The notes under the pieces were generated by a model. That model made no database searches. It was given only the letters and a program-made list of their open reading frames with translations, and was not told the origin of the DNA. Positions 15,130-22,865 of a stretch of 64,000 bases of DNA are shown piece after piece (within the stretch, counting starts at the first letter, position 1; every line of letters begins with the position of its first letter). The stretch is from Nocardioides immobilis (GTDB taxonomy: Bacteria > Actinomycetota > Actinomycetes > Propionibacteriales > Nocardioidaceae): positions 1-64,000 of the forward strand of contig NZ_QXGH01000025.1 of the NCBI RefSeq assembly GCF_003515065.1, in the 5' to 3' direction. Both the position numbers and the translations under genes were made by a program.

Positions 15130-16158
15130 ATGGGCAGCTTGCTCCGCGCCACCAACCTGTGGGGCTACCAGAGCCTCGTGCGGGAGCTCGGCGGCCAGCC
15201 GGAGTCCCTCCTCTCGCGCTTCCACATCCCGCCCGGCATCGAGAACGAGGAGGAGGAGGCGTTCATCTCGCTGGGCGCGGCACTCCGACTGCTGGCCGCC
15301 AGCGCCGAGGAGCTGTCATGCCCCGACTTGGGGCTGCGCCTGTCACGCTGGCAGGGCCTGGGCATCCTCGGGCCGGTCGCGGTGATCGCCAGGAATGCCG
15401 AGACCGTGCAGGACGGGATGGAGGCGGTGGCGCGCTACCTCTACGTGCACTCACCCGGCCTCAAGCTGACGGTGGAGCCGCACGGCCCCGGGACCGACGT
15501 CAGGTTCACCTACGAGATGGTCGAGCCGCACGTCCCCGACATGCGCCAGGGTTACGAGCTGAGCCTGGCCAATGCCAGCCAGATCATCCGGCTCCTGGGT
15601 GGGCCGGAGGCGCGCCTCGGCGCAGTGTCATTCCTGCACGACCGCCTCGGCCCGGCAGCGTCGTACGACGAAGCGCTCGGCTGTCCCGTGCAGTTCGGTC
15701 AGACCTGGTGCGGGTTCGTCGTACCCGCTGATCTGGCGGGCCGTCCGATCGACAGCGCTGACCCGGAGACCCGAAGGATCGCGACGAAGTACCTCGAAGC
15801 CAACTACCTGCCCGCCACCGCCGGCATGGCGGAGCGGGTGGCGGAGCTGGCCCGCCGGCTGCTGCCGACCGGACAGTGCACCGCGGACGCCATCGCCGAC
15901 CAGCTCGGGATGCACGTGCGGACCCTCCGGCGCCACCTGACGGCGGATGGGATCGGCTGTCACGAGGTCATCGACCGGGAGCGTCGGGCGCAAGCGGCGC
16001 GGTACCTCGCGGAGCCCCGGCTCCAGATCAGCCAGGTCGCGGCCCTGCTCGGGTATGCCGAGCAGAGCACCCTCAACCGGTCGTGCCGACGATGGTTCGG
16101 GATGACCCCCCGTCAGTACCGCGCCATGCTCACCGGCGGTCCGAAGAGCGACACGTAG
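15130..16158 (+). CDS. AraC-family regulator (VirS-like)
   Basis: 342 residues. An N-terminal ligand-sensing domain of the ArabinoseBinding/DUF kind (LVRELGGQPESLLSRFHIP) precedes a C-terminal AraC helix-turn-helix pair: IADQLGMHVRTLRRHL and ISQVAALLGYAEQSTLNRSCRRWFG with TPRQYR. GGAGG 6 nt ahead of the ATG fixes the start. It is divergent from the monooxygenase operon and probably activates it in response to a lipid-like ligand or acid stress, by analogy with VirS. Its 3' end overlaps the convergent PucR gene by 46 bp. Confidence 0.88.
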   Translation: MGSLLRATNLWGYQSLVRELGGQPESLLSRFHIPPGIENEEEEAFISLGAALRLLAASAEELSCPDLGLRLSRWQGLGILGPVAVIARNAETVQDGMEAVARYLYVHSPGLKLTVEPHGPGTDVRFTYEMVEPHVPDMRQGYELSLANASQIIRLLGGPEARLGAVSFLHDRLGPAASYDEALGCPVQFGQTWCGFVVPADLAGRPIDSADPETRRIATKYLEANYLPATAGMAERVAELARRLLPTGQCTADAIADQLGMHVRTLRRHLTADGIGCHEVIDRERRAQAARYLAEPRLQISQVAALLGYAEQSTLNRSCRRWFGMTPRQYRAMLTGGPKSDT

Positions 16159-17360
16159 CGAAGGGCGACCTCGACCTTGGCGGCGTTGTCGGTCAGCGGA
16201 TGGCCGAGCAGCTCCTCGGCCCGCGCGAGCCGGTAGCGCACCGTGTTCTTGTGGACGAAGAGCAGGTCTGCGGTGGCTTCGACGTTCTGCCGCTGGCTCA
16301 GGTAGGCCAGGGCGGTCTCTCGCACCGGAGCGAGGTTCTTGTCCGCGCCGAGCAGCGGCCCGACCTCCCGCTGGACCATCCGCGCGAGCATCGGCTCGTC
16401 GGTGGACAGCAGGCAGAGCAGCTCCACGTCGGCGAACTCGACGACGGCCGGTGCCCGGGCCGCGGCCAGGCAGAGGCGCTGTACGGCGGCCGCCTCGGCG
16501 TGACCCGCGCGGAACCCGGCGACGGCGGGCTGCGGCGTCCCCACGGCGACGTGGGCGTGCAGCTCCTCGACGTCGGCAGCCAGCTCCTTGAGCGCGGCGG
16601 CGTCGGGGCGGGTCGGCGTCGCGACCCAGCACCAGACGTCGTGGGTCGAGATGGGGAGTGCCAGCGGGCGGGGGGCGCCGAGCAGCTGCGCCGCCCGGGC
16701 CGCAAGGTCGAGGAGCGGCTGCGAGCCCTGCCCGCGCGCGTCGCTGTCCCAGAGCACCAGCGCGGTCTGCCACTGGTTCAGCGGGTGGGCGAGGTCCCGC
16801 GACGCCGCATCGCTGTCGGCGGCCGGGTCGTCGAGCACCTCCTTGATCAGCTGCGAACGACGGATGAGAGCGCCCTCGGCGAGCAGCTGTCGTTCCTCGT
16901 AATAGGTCGCGATCAGGGTCTCGACCGAGTCGTCCAACCACTGCACCGCGCGGTTCCACAGGAGCTTCAGCGCCTGGTCGGGGGGCGGGTCCTGGTCGCC
17001 GAGTCGGTCGGTGACGTCGGTGAAGATCTCGAACACGGTGGGGTAGACGGTCCGGTAGACCTTGAGCAGGACGCCGAGGTCCTGGCCGCGACGAGCGAGG
17101 GACCGGGCCAGGTTGCCGGCGGGCCCGGGCAGCTCGAACTCGTAGGAGCGCGGCAGCCGGGCGAGGAACGCTTCCCACTGGGAGAACGAGCTCGCGGCGA
17201 GGTCCCGCCGCAGGGTCGGGTCCGCCGCGATCTCGGGGATCGCCGCCACGATGCTCTCGTCGACCCGGCGCGCGAATCCGCGGACGACGTCGTCGGCGCC
17301 GACCGTGGCGGCGTACTCGCGCACCCACGCCTCGAGGTCGCTGGCGGAGAAGTCAGCCAC
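16113..17360 (-). CDS. PucR-family transcriptional regulator
   Basis: 415 residues. The C-terminal helix-turn-helix, FVHKNTVRYRLARAEELLG, is the PucR/CdaR hallmark; the N-terminal ~170 residues form a helical sensory region (RFARRVDESIVAAIPEIAAD-like) as in RsbRD/PucR proteins, with a GGDEF-like middle domain. It is divergent from the GMC oxidoreductase and patatin genes and is likely to control them through a palindrome in the 147-bp gap. The last 46 bp overlap the AraC gene tail to tail, which is unusually tight. Confidence 0.85.
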   Translation of the reverse strand: MADFSASDLEAWVREYAATVGADDVVRGFARRVDESIVAAIPEIAADPTLRRDLAASSFSQWEAFLARLPRSYEFELPGPAGNLARSLARRGQDLGVLLKVYRTVYPTVFEIFTDVTDRLGDQDPPPDQALKLLWNRAVQWLDDSVETLIATYYEERQLLAEGALIRRSQLIKEVLDDPAADSDAASRDLAHPLNQWQTALVLWDSDARGQGSQPLLDLAARAAQLLGAPRPLALPISTHDVWCWVATPTRPDAAALKELAADVEELHAHVAVGTPQPAVAGFRAGHAEAAAVQRLCLAAARAPAVVEFADVELLCLLSTDEPMLARMVQREVGPLLGADKNLAPVRETALAYLSQRQNVEATADLLFVHKNTVRYRLARAEELLGHPLTDNAAKVEVALRYVSLFGPPVSMARY

Positions 17361-17418
17361 CGTTCACCTCCCGCCGATCGGTGACGGTCGCCACGCTGGT
17401 TGGACCTGGACACAATGC

Positions 17419-17435
17419 TCCACCGCAACGGTGGA
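17419..17435. promoter_or_regulatory. Palindrome between pucR-like and GMC genes
   Basis: TCCACCG-caa-CGGTGGA is a perfect 7-bp inverted repeat with a 3-nt spacer near the middle of the divergent intergenic region. It is a good candidate operator for the PucR-type regulator. Confidence 0.4.
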
Positions 17436-17507
17436 CGCAACGCCAAGCGGCCGGGCGTTCCGGACCGGCAAGATCTGTCCCATCGTTCCGACGCCTGAGG
17501 AGTGCAG

Positions 17508-19076
17508 ATGACGAGCTACGACTACATCGTGGTGGGATCCGGGTCAGCGGGAGCAGTCGTCGCCGGCAGGCTGTCCGAGGATCCAAGGGTGAGCGTGCTG
17601 CTCGTCGAGGCCGGCGCGGCCAGGAAGCCGATGAACGTCCGGATCCCCGCCGCCTTCCCGACCCAGTTCAAGACCAAGGGCGACTGGGAGGTCTACACCG
17701 AGCCCGAGCCGCACCTGGACGGTCGGTCGATCTACCACCCACGGGCCAAGGTGCTCGGCGGCTGCAGCGCGATGAACGCCATGATCTACATCCGCGGCAA
17801 CCGGGCCGACTACGACACCTGGGCCAAGGACGGCGCCACCGGTTGGTCGTACGACGAGGTGCTCCCGCTGTTCCGGCGGTCCGAGCACAACTCGCGCGGG
17901 GCCGGCGACTACCACGGCACCGACGGCCCCCTGTTCATCGAGGACCAGCGCAACCCCAGCCCGTTCACCGAGACCATGGTCGACGCGATGGTGACCGCCG
18001 GCCTCCCGCGCAACGGCGACTTCAACGGGGCCGAGCAGGAGGGTGTCGGTCACTACCAGGTCACGCACCGTCGCGGCATGCGCTGGACGACGGCCGACGG
18101 CTTCGTGCGCCCTGCGATGAAGCGGCCCAACTTCACCCTGCTGGCGGACGCCCAGGTCATGAAGGTGCGGATCAGCGACGGCCGCGCGGACGGGGTCGAG
18201 GTCGAGCACCACGGCCGCCGCGAGCTCCACCGGGCCGAGCGTGAGGTCATCCTCTCCGCCGGTGCCTTCAACACGCCGCAGCTGCTGATGCTCTCGGGCA
18301 TCGGACCGGCCGACCACCTTGTCGAGCACGGCATCGACGTGGTGGTGGACAACCCGAACGTCGGCCAGCACCTGATGGACCACCCGCTCTACGTCTCCAA
18401 CTTCGAGACCTCCGCGGCCGGCACCCTGGCGGAGGCGCAGTCGCCGGTGCACCTGGTGAAGTACCTCGCCGCCCGGCGCGGCCTCCTCACCTCCAACGTC
18501 GGCGAGGCCGGGGGGTTCTTCCACACCCGGTCGGGCGAGGAGGCACCGGACATGCAGCTGATCGGCGGACCGGCGTACTTCTGGGACAACGGGTTCGCGA
18601 CCCACGACAAGCCGGCCTACACGCTCGGCCTCTCCCTCGTCGGCTCGAAGAGCCGTGGCCAGGTCCGCCTGCGCAGCGCGGACCCGCGGGACAGCGTCCG
18701 AACGACCTTCAACTACTTCGCCGAGCGCGCCGACATGGACTCGATGGTGGCCGGGATCGAGCGGGCTCGTGAGATCGCCGGTTCCGCCGGGCTGCGCGAC
18801 CTCACGACCAGGGAGCTCCACCCGGGGCCCGGCGTCGGCAGCCGCGCGGACCTCGAGGCCGAGGTACGGCGCAACGTGATCCACACCTACCACCCGTCGT
18901 GCACGGCCCGGATCGGCACGGAGGCCGACGGCGTCGTCGACCCCGAGCTCTTCGTGCACGGCGTCGGCGGGCTCCGGGTGGCGGACACGTCGGTGTTCCC
19001 GACGATCCCGCACGGCAACACCCACGCCCCGGCCGTGATGGTGGGCGAGAAGGCTGCTGCGATGATCTCCGGGTGA
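17508..19076 (+). CDS. GMC-family FAD oxidoreductase (choline dehydrogenase-like)
   Basis: 522 residues. FAD-binding VVGSGSAGAVVAGRLSEDP at the N-terminus, GMC signature GGCSAMNAMIYIRGN near residue 85, second signature SAGAFNTPQLLMLSGIGP near 250, and the C-terminal active site with YHPSCTARIG and PHGNTHAPAVMVGEKAA. It oxidises an alcohol to an aldehyde with FAD. GAGGAG 6 nt ahead supports the ATG at 17508. It overlaps the patatin start by 4 nt, so the two act together, perhaps on a lipid-derived alcohol. Confidence 0.9.
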   Translation: MTSYDYIVVGSGSAGAVVAGRLSEDPRVSVLLVEAGAARKPMNVRIPAAFPTQFKTKGDWEVYTEPEPHLDGRSIYHPRAKVLGGCSAMNAMIYIRGNRADYDTWAKDGATGWSYDEVLPLFRRSEHNSRGAGDYHGTDGPLFIEDQRNPSPFTETMVDAMVTAGLPRNGDFNGAEQEGVGHYQVTHRRGMRWTTADGFVRPAMKRPNFTLLADAQVMKVRISDGRADGVEVEHHGRRELHRAEREVILSAGAFNTPQLLMLSGIGPADHLVEHGIDVVVDNPNVGQHLMDHPLYVSNFETSAAGTLAEAQSPVHLVKYLAARRGLLTSNVGEAGGFFHTRSGEEAPDMQLIGGPAYFWDNGFATHDKPAYTLGLSLVGSKSRGQVRLRSADPRDSVRTTFNYFAERADMDSMVAGIERAREIAGSAGLRDLTTRELHPGPGVGSRADLEAEVRRNVIHTYHPSCTARIGTEADGVVDPELFVHGVGGLRVADTSVFPTIPHGNTHAPAVMVGEKAAAMISG

Positions 19077-19942
19077 CCAAGCGGGGACTCGTCATCGGCG
19101 CCGGCGGCGTGACCGGCCTGGCGTGGTCCAGCGGCACCCTGGCTGCGCTCGAGGCCGCCACCGACTGGGACCCGAGGACGGCCGACCTCCTGCTCGGCAC
19201 GTCGCAGGGAGCGTTCCTCTCCGGGCTGCTCGCCAGCGGGGTCGGGACCGACGATCTGCTCCGGTGGTACCGCCAGGAGCTTCCGGACACGCACCCGCTG
19301 CGGTCCCGAGCGGTCCGCCGGGAGCAGCCGGAGCGCCGACGGAAGGTTCCCGTCCCGGCATCGCCGACGCTCCTCGCCCGCGCGGTCGGACCGGGGCGGA
19401 TCACACCGCTCGCCGCGATGTCCGGGCTGCTGCCTGCGGGCAGCGGATCCCTCGACTCCTTCCTCGCCCCGCTGGCCGCCGTCGTCGGCACCGACGACTG
19501 GGTAGGGCACCCCGCGACCTGGGTCACCGCACTCGACTACGACTCGGGCCGCCGCGTGTGCTTCGGCGCGCAGGGGCAGCCGCGGCCACCGATCCTCGAA
19601 GCAGTGCGCGCGTCCTGTACCGTCCCCGGCCAGTTCCCGCCGGTCCGGATCGACGGACGCCGCTACATCGACGGCGGCGCGCACTCGACCACGAACGCCG
19701 ACCTGGTGGTCGACGCCGGCCTGGACGAGGTCGTCGTACTCGCTCCGATGGCGGGGGAGGGCGGCCTGTTCCGCCGGGTGGCACAACGACAGCTGCGGAC
19801 CGAGTGCCGGCGGTTGGAGCGCGCGGGTGTGAAGGTGCAGGCCTTCATGCCGACGTACGACGACCGCGCATTGATGGAGGCCCGGCCGCTGGACGTGGCC
19901 GCGCGGATGGCGATCTTCGAGAACGCGTTCGCCAGCAGGTAG
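19073..19942 (+). CDS. Patatin-like phospholipase
   Basis: 289 residues from GTG (VTKRGLVIGAGGVTGLAWSS). The oxyanion loop GAGGVTG, the nucleophile elbow GTSQG near residue 45 and the catalytic Asp in YIDGGAHSTTNADL make a complete Ser-Asp dyad, so it should hydrolyse acyl esters of lipids. GTG overlaps the GMC stop by 4 nt. It lacks a cyclic-nucleotide domain, unlike the patatin at 22846. Confidence 0.85.
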   Translation: MTKRGLVIGAGGVTGLAWSSGTLAALEAATDWDPRTADLLLGTSQGAFLSGLLASGVGTDDLLRWYRQELPDTHPLRSRAVRREQPERRRKVPVPASPTLLARAVGPGRITPLAAMSGLLPAGSGSLDSFLAPLAAVVGTDDWVGHPATWVTALDYDSGRRVCFGAQGQPRPPILEAVRASCTVPGQFPPVRIDGRRYIDGGAHSTTNADLVVDAGLDEVVVLAPMAGEGGLFRRVAQRQLRTECRRLERAGVKVQAFMPTYDDRALMEARPLDVAARMAIFENAFASR

Positions 19943-19981
19943 TGGCAGCCCCGGCCTAGTCTTGGATCGGAGGGGGTACGC

Positions 19982-20947
19982 ATGCGACTCGGCATCGCTG
20001 TCCTGGTGCTGGCACTGGGAGCGTGCGCGGCCAGCGAGCCGGATCGGTCCGCGGCCACGCCGGAGCCTGCCCTCGCCCCGGTTGCCGGGTGCCCGGTCTT
20101 CCCGTCCGACAACTGGTGGCACGCGGACGTCTCCGACCTGCCCGTGCACGAGCGGAGCGCCGCCTGGCTCGCGCGGATGTCGCCGGCCAGCGAGCTGCAT
20201 CCCGACTTCGGCCCGTCGTACGGCGACGGCCCCCCGTACGGCATCCCGGTCACCGTCGTCCGCAGCGACCACCGCAAGGTGCGGGTCCGGTTCACGTACG
20301 CCGACGAGAGCGACCGGGTGCGCTACCCCCTCGGCCGCGACACCCGGATCGAGGGCGGACGCCGGAGCGACGGCGACCGGCACGCGATCGTCGTCGACCG
20401 GGACCGCTGCCGGCTCTTCGAGACGTTCGCGACTCGGGTGCGCGACGGTCGCTGGCGGGCCGGGTCGGGCGCCGTGTGGAGCCTGCGGTCCAACGCCCTG
20501 CGCCCGGACGGCTGGACGTCCGCCGATGCCGCGGGCCTGCCGATCCTCCCCGGGCTGCTGCGGTGGCGCGAGGTCCGCGACGACACGATCGACCACGCGA
20601 TCCGCTTCACCACCGACGAGACCAGCAGGTGGCACCTGTGGCCGGCCCGCCACGACGCCGGCGCGCACACGGACCGGCGCTACCCACCGATGGGCGCCCG
20701 GTTCCGGCTCGACGCCGGCTTCGACACGACGGGGTACGGCGGCTACGCGCGCCGGGTGATCCGGGCGATGCAGACCTATGGCCTGGTCCTGGCCGACAAC
20801 GGCAGCCCCTGGTACTTCCAGGGGGAGCAGCACCGGAGGTGGCCGGAGCGGCTCATCGCGGACCTGAAGCGGATCCCGGCGGACGCGTTCGTCGCCGTCG
20901 ACACCTCGTCGCTCCAGGTCGACCCCGACAGCGGGGCCGTGGGCTGA
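19982..20947 (+). CDS. Secreted lipoprotein of unknown function
   Basis: 321 residues. Signal peptide with lipobox: MRLGIAVLVLALGAC, Cys at 15. The mature part starts with CPVFPSDNWWHADVSDLPVH and is soluble with several conserved-looking Trp/Tyr/Asp patches (TTGYGGYARRVIRAMQTYGL, DNGSPWYFQGE). It resembles conserved actinobacterial exported proteins but I cannot name the family. GGAGGGGG precedes the ATG. It may be transcribed with the GMC-patatin pair, 39 nt upstream. Confidence 0.7.
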   Translation: MRLGIAVLVLALGACAASEPDRSAATPEPALAPVAGCPVFPSDNWWHADVSDLPVHERSAAWLARMSPASELHPDFGPSYGDGPPYGIPVTVVRSDHRKVRVRFTYADESDRVRYPLGRDTRIEGGRRSDGDRHAIVVDRDRCRLFETFATRVRDGRWRAGSGAVWSLRSNALRPDGWTSADAAGLPILPGLLRWREVRDDTIDHAIRFTTDETSRWHLWPARHDAGAHTDRRYPPMGARFRLDAGFDTTGYGGYARRVIRAMQTYGLVLADNGSPWYFQGEQHRRWPERLIADLKRIPADAFVAVDTSSLQVDPDSGAVG

Positions 20948-20959
20948 TCCCGCGGTTCT

Positions 20960-21022
20960 CGCCCGATCGGCGGTAGTAAAGGGTCATTCTGGGGGCCTAG
21001 CATGCAAACGGCCGATCGGGCG
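20960..21022. repeat. 12-bp inverted repeat ahead of the cNMP operon
   Basis: CGCCCGATCGGC (20960-20971) and GCCGATCGGGCG (21011-21022) are exact inverse copies 39 bp apart, each containing the palindrome CCGATCGG. Together they frame the region where the promoter of the 21063 operon should lie. They may be paired operators (DNA loop or two dimers) or a long-loop hairpin that ends the lipoprotein transcript. Confidence 0.5.
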
Positions 21023-21062
21023 GCTCTCCTGCGACTCCCCACGCCTTCAGGAGGCGACCCTG

Positions 21063-22865
21063 ATGAGCCTGCCCGGATTCTTCGACGCTCTTTCCGACGA
21101 ACACCGGGAGACCGTGGCGAAGCTCCTGACCGAGGTCGAGTTCGAGCCCGGCACCCGGATCTTCACCGAGGGCGACGAGGGCGACGCGGCGTACTTCATC
21201 GACGAGGGTGACGTGCGCATCGAGCTCGAGCTTCCCGAGGTCGACACCGAGTCGGTGCTCCGTTACGAGGGACCCGGCGCGACGCTCGGCGAGGTCGCGC
21301 TGCTCGACCGGCTCCCGCGGTCGGCGACCGCGATCGCCGAGACCCGGGTCCGGGCCCGGATGATCACGACGGCGGGACTCGACGAGCTGGCGGTGCGCGA
21401 GCCGGGCGCGGCGCTCGCCGTCACCCTCGAGCTCGCCCGCGACGCGACGGGCAAGCTCCGGCGCCTGACCGAGCAGGCGTCCGACCTGATGTTCGCCGCC
21501 GCGCCCGACCCCGTCGTCGACGAGCTGGTCAGCCGGTCGGTCGCCGCGCAGGCTGCGTTCGCGGACTGGCCCGAGCACCGGGTCGACGCCCTCCTCGGCC
21601 GGCTCACGACCAGCTTCGTCGAGCACGCCCAGGCGTTCGCCGACGCGACGGTCGAGGAGACCCACATCGGCAACGCCGTCGACAAGGGGCTCAAGAACTG
21701 GGTCGCTGCCCAGGGGGTCTACGACTCGCTCGTCGGCCAGGTCGGCTCCGGCCCGCTCGGTACCGACGAGCAGACGCAGGTCACCGAGATCGCCGAGGCG
21801 GTCGGCGTGATCTTCGGCCTGGTCCCGGTCACGAACCCGGTGGCCACCGCGTACTTCAAGACGCTGGTCAGCCTCAAGTCGCGCAACGCGATCATCCTCA
21901 GCTTCCACCACGCCGTGCTCGGTGTCGGCAGCCGCGTGGGCGAGCTCATCCACGAGGTCCTCGCGGCGGAAGGCGCTCCGGAGGACCTGGTGCTGTGGGT
22001 CAGGAAGCGGGGGAGCCGCAAGCTGACCCAGCAGTTCATGAGCCACCCCGACGTCGGGCTGGTCCTCGCCACCGGCGGCGCCGCGATGGTGCAGGCGGCC
22101 TACAGCTCCGGTACGCCGGCGCTCGGGGTCGGTCCCGGCAACGCCCCGTGCTGGATCGCGCCCGACGCCGACCTCACCGCTGCGGCGACCGCGATCGTGA
22201 TGTCCAAGTCCTTCGACAACGGCGTCATCTGCGGGGCCGAGCACAACCTCGTCGTCGACACCTCGGTGCGCGACGACTTCGTGGCGCAGCTCGAGAGCCA
22301 GGGCGCCGCCGTACTCTCCCCGGTGGAGGCGGAGGGATTCCTGAAGCTCGCGGTCGACCCGGCGACCAACCGCTTCCGCGGCGAGACGATCGGCCAGTCG
22401 GCCGCGACCATCGCCGGGTTCACCGGCATCACCCGGCCGTTCGAGATCAAGGTGATCGTGGTCCCGGCCGCCTGGGACGGCGAGGACTCCCCGCTGGCCG
22501 GGGAGAAGATGACCCCGGTCCTGTCGCTGTTCGACGTCGCCGGCGACGACGAGGCGATCACCCTGTCCCGGCGGCTGCTGGACTTCATGGGCAGCGGCCA
22601 CACGTCGATCGTGCACAGCCAGGACCCCGACAGGGTCGCCCGCTTCGGCGCAGCGATGCCGACCAGCCGGATCCTCGCGAACTCACCCGGTGCCCATGGG
22701 GTCTTCGGCGTGACCACGGGGCTGGTGCCCTCGCTGACGCTGGGGTGCGGCACATTCGGCGGTAACTCGACGACCGACAACGTGAGCTTCAAGAACCTCC
22801 GCAACGTGAAGCGGCTCGCACGAGTGATCCAGCCCGGAGCGAGCGATGCGGACAATCCGGGCTGA
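21063..22865 (+). CDS. Cyclic nucleotide-binding / acylating aldehyde dehydrogenase fusion
   Basis: 600 residues. Residues 1-125 are a cNMP-binding domain with cassette GEVALLDRLPRSATA. From about 135 to the end is an aldehyde dehydrogenase of the CoA-acylating AdhE/EutE type: VFGLVPVTNPVATAYFKTL, GVGPGNAPCWIAPDADL and the catalytic Cys in DNGVICGAEHNLVV, ending with GTFGGNSTTDNVS. It would interconvert an acyl-CoA and an aldehyde with NAD(H). AGGAGG 8 nt ahead fixes the start. It is first in an operon whose next genes also carry cNMP domains. The fusion is unusual; allosteric control by cAMP or cGMP is inferred. Confidence 0.85.
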   Translation: MSLPGFFDALSDEHRETVAKLLTEVEFEPGTRIFTEGDEGDAAYFIDEGDVRIELELPEVDTESVLRYEGPGATLGEVALLDRLPRSATAIAETRVRARMITTAGLDELAVREPGAALAVTLELARDATGKLRRLTEQASDLMFAAAPDPVVDELVSRSVAAQAAFADWPEHRVDALLGRLTTSFVEHAQAFADATVEETHIGNAVDKGLKNWVAAQGVYDSLVGQVGSGPLGTDEQTQVTEIAEAVGVIFGLVPVTNPVATAYFKTLVSLKSRNAIILSFHHAVLGVGSRVGELIHEVLAAEGAPEDLVLWVRKRGSRKLTQQFMSHPDVGLVLATGGAAMVQAAYSSGTPALGVGPGNAPCWIAPDADLTAAATAIVMSKSFDNGVICGAEHNLVVDTSVRDDFVAQLESQGAAVLSPVEAEGFLKLAVDPATNRFRGETIGQSAATIAGFTGITRPFEIKVIVVPAAWDGEDSPLAGEKMTPVLSLFDVAGDDEAITLSRRLLDFMGSGHTSIVHSQDPDRVARFGAAMPTSRILANSPGAHGVFGVTTGLVPSLTLGCGTFGGNSTTDNVSFKNLRNVKRLARVIQPGASDADNPG

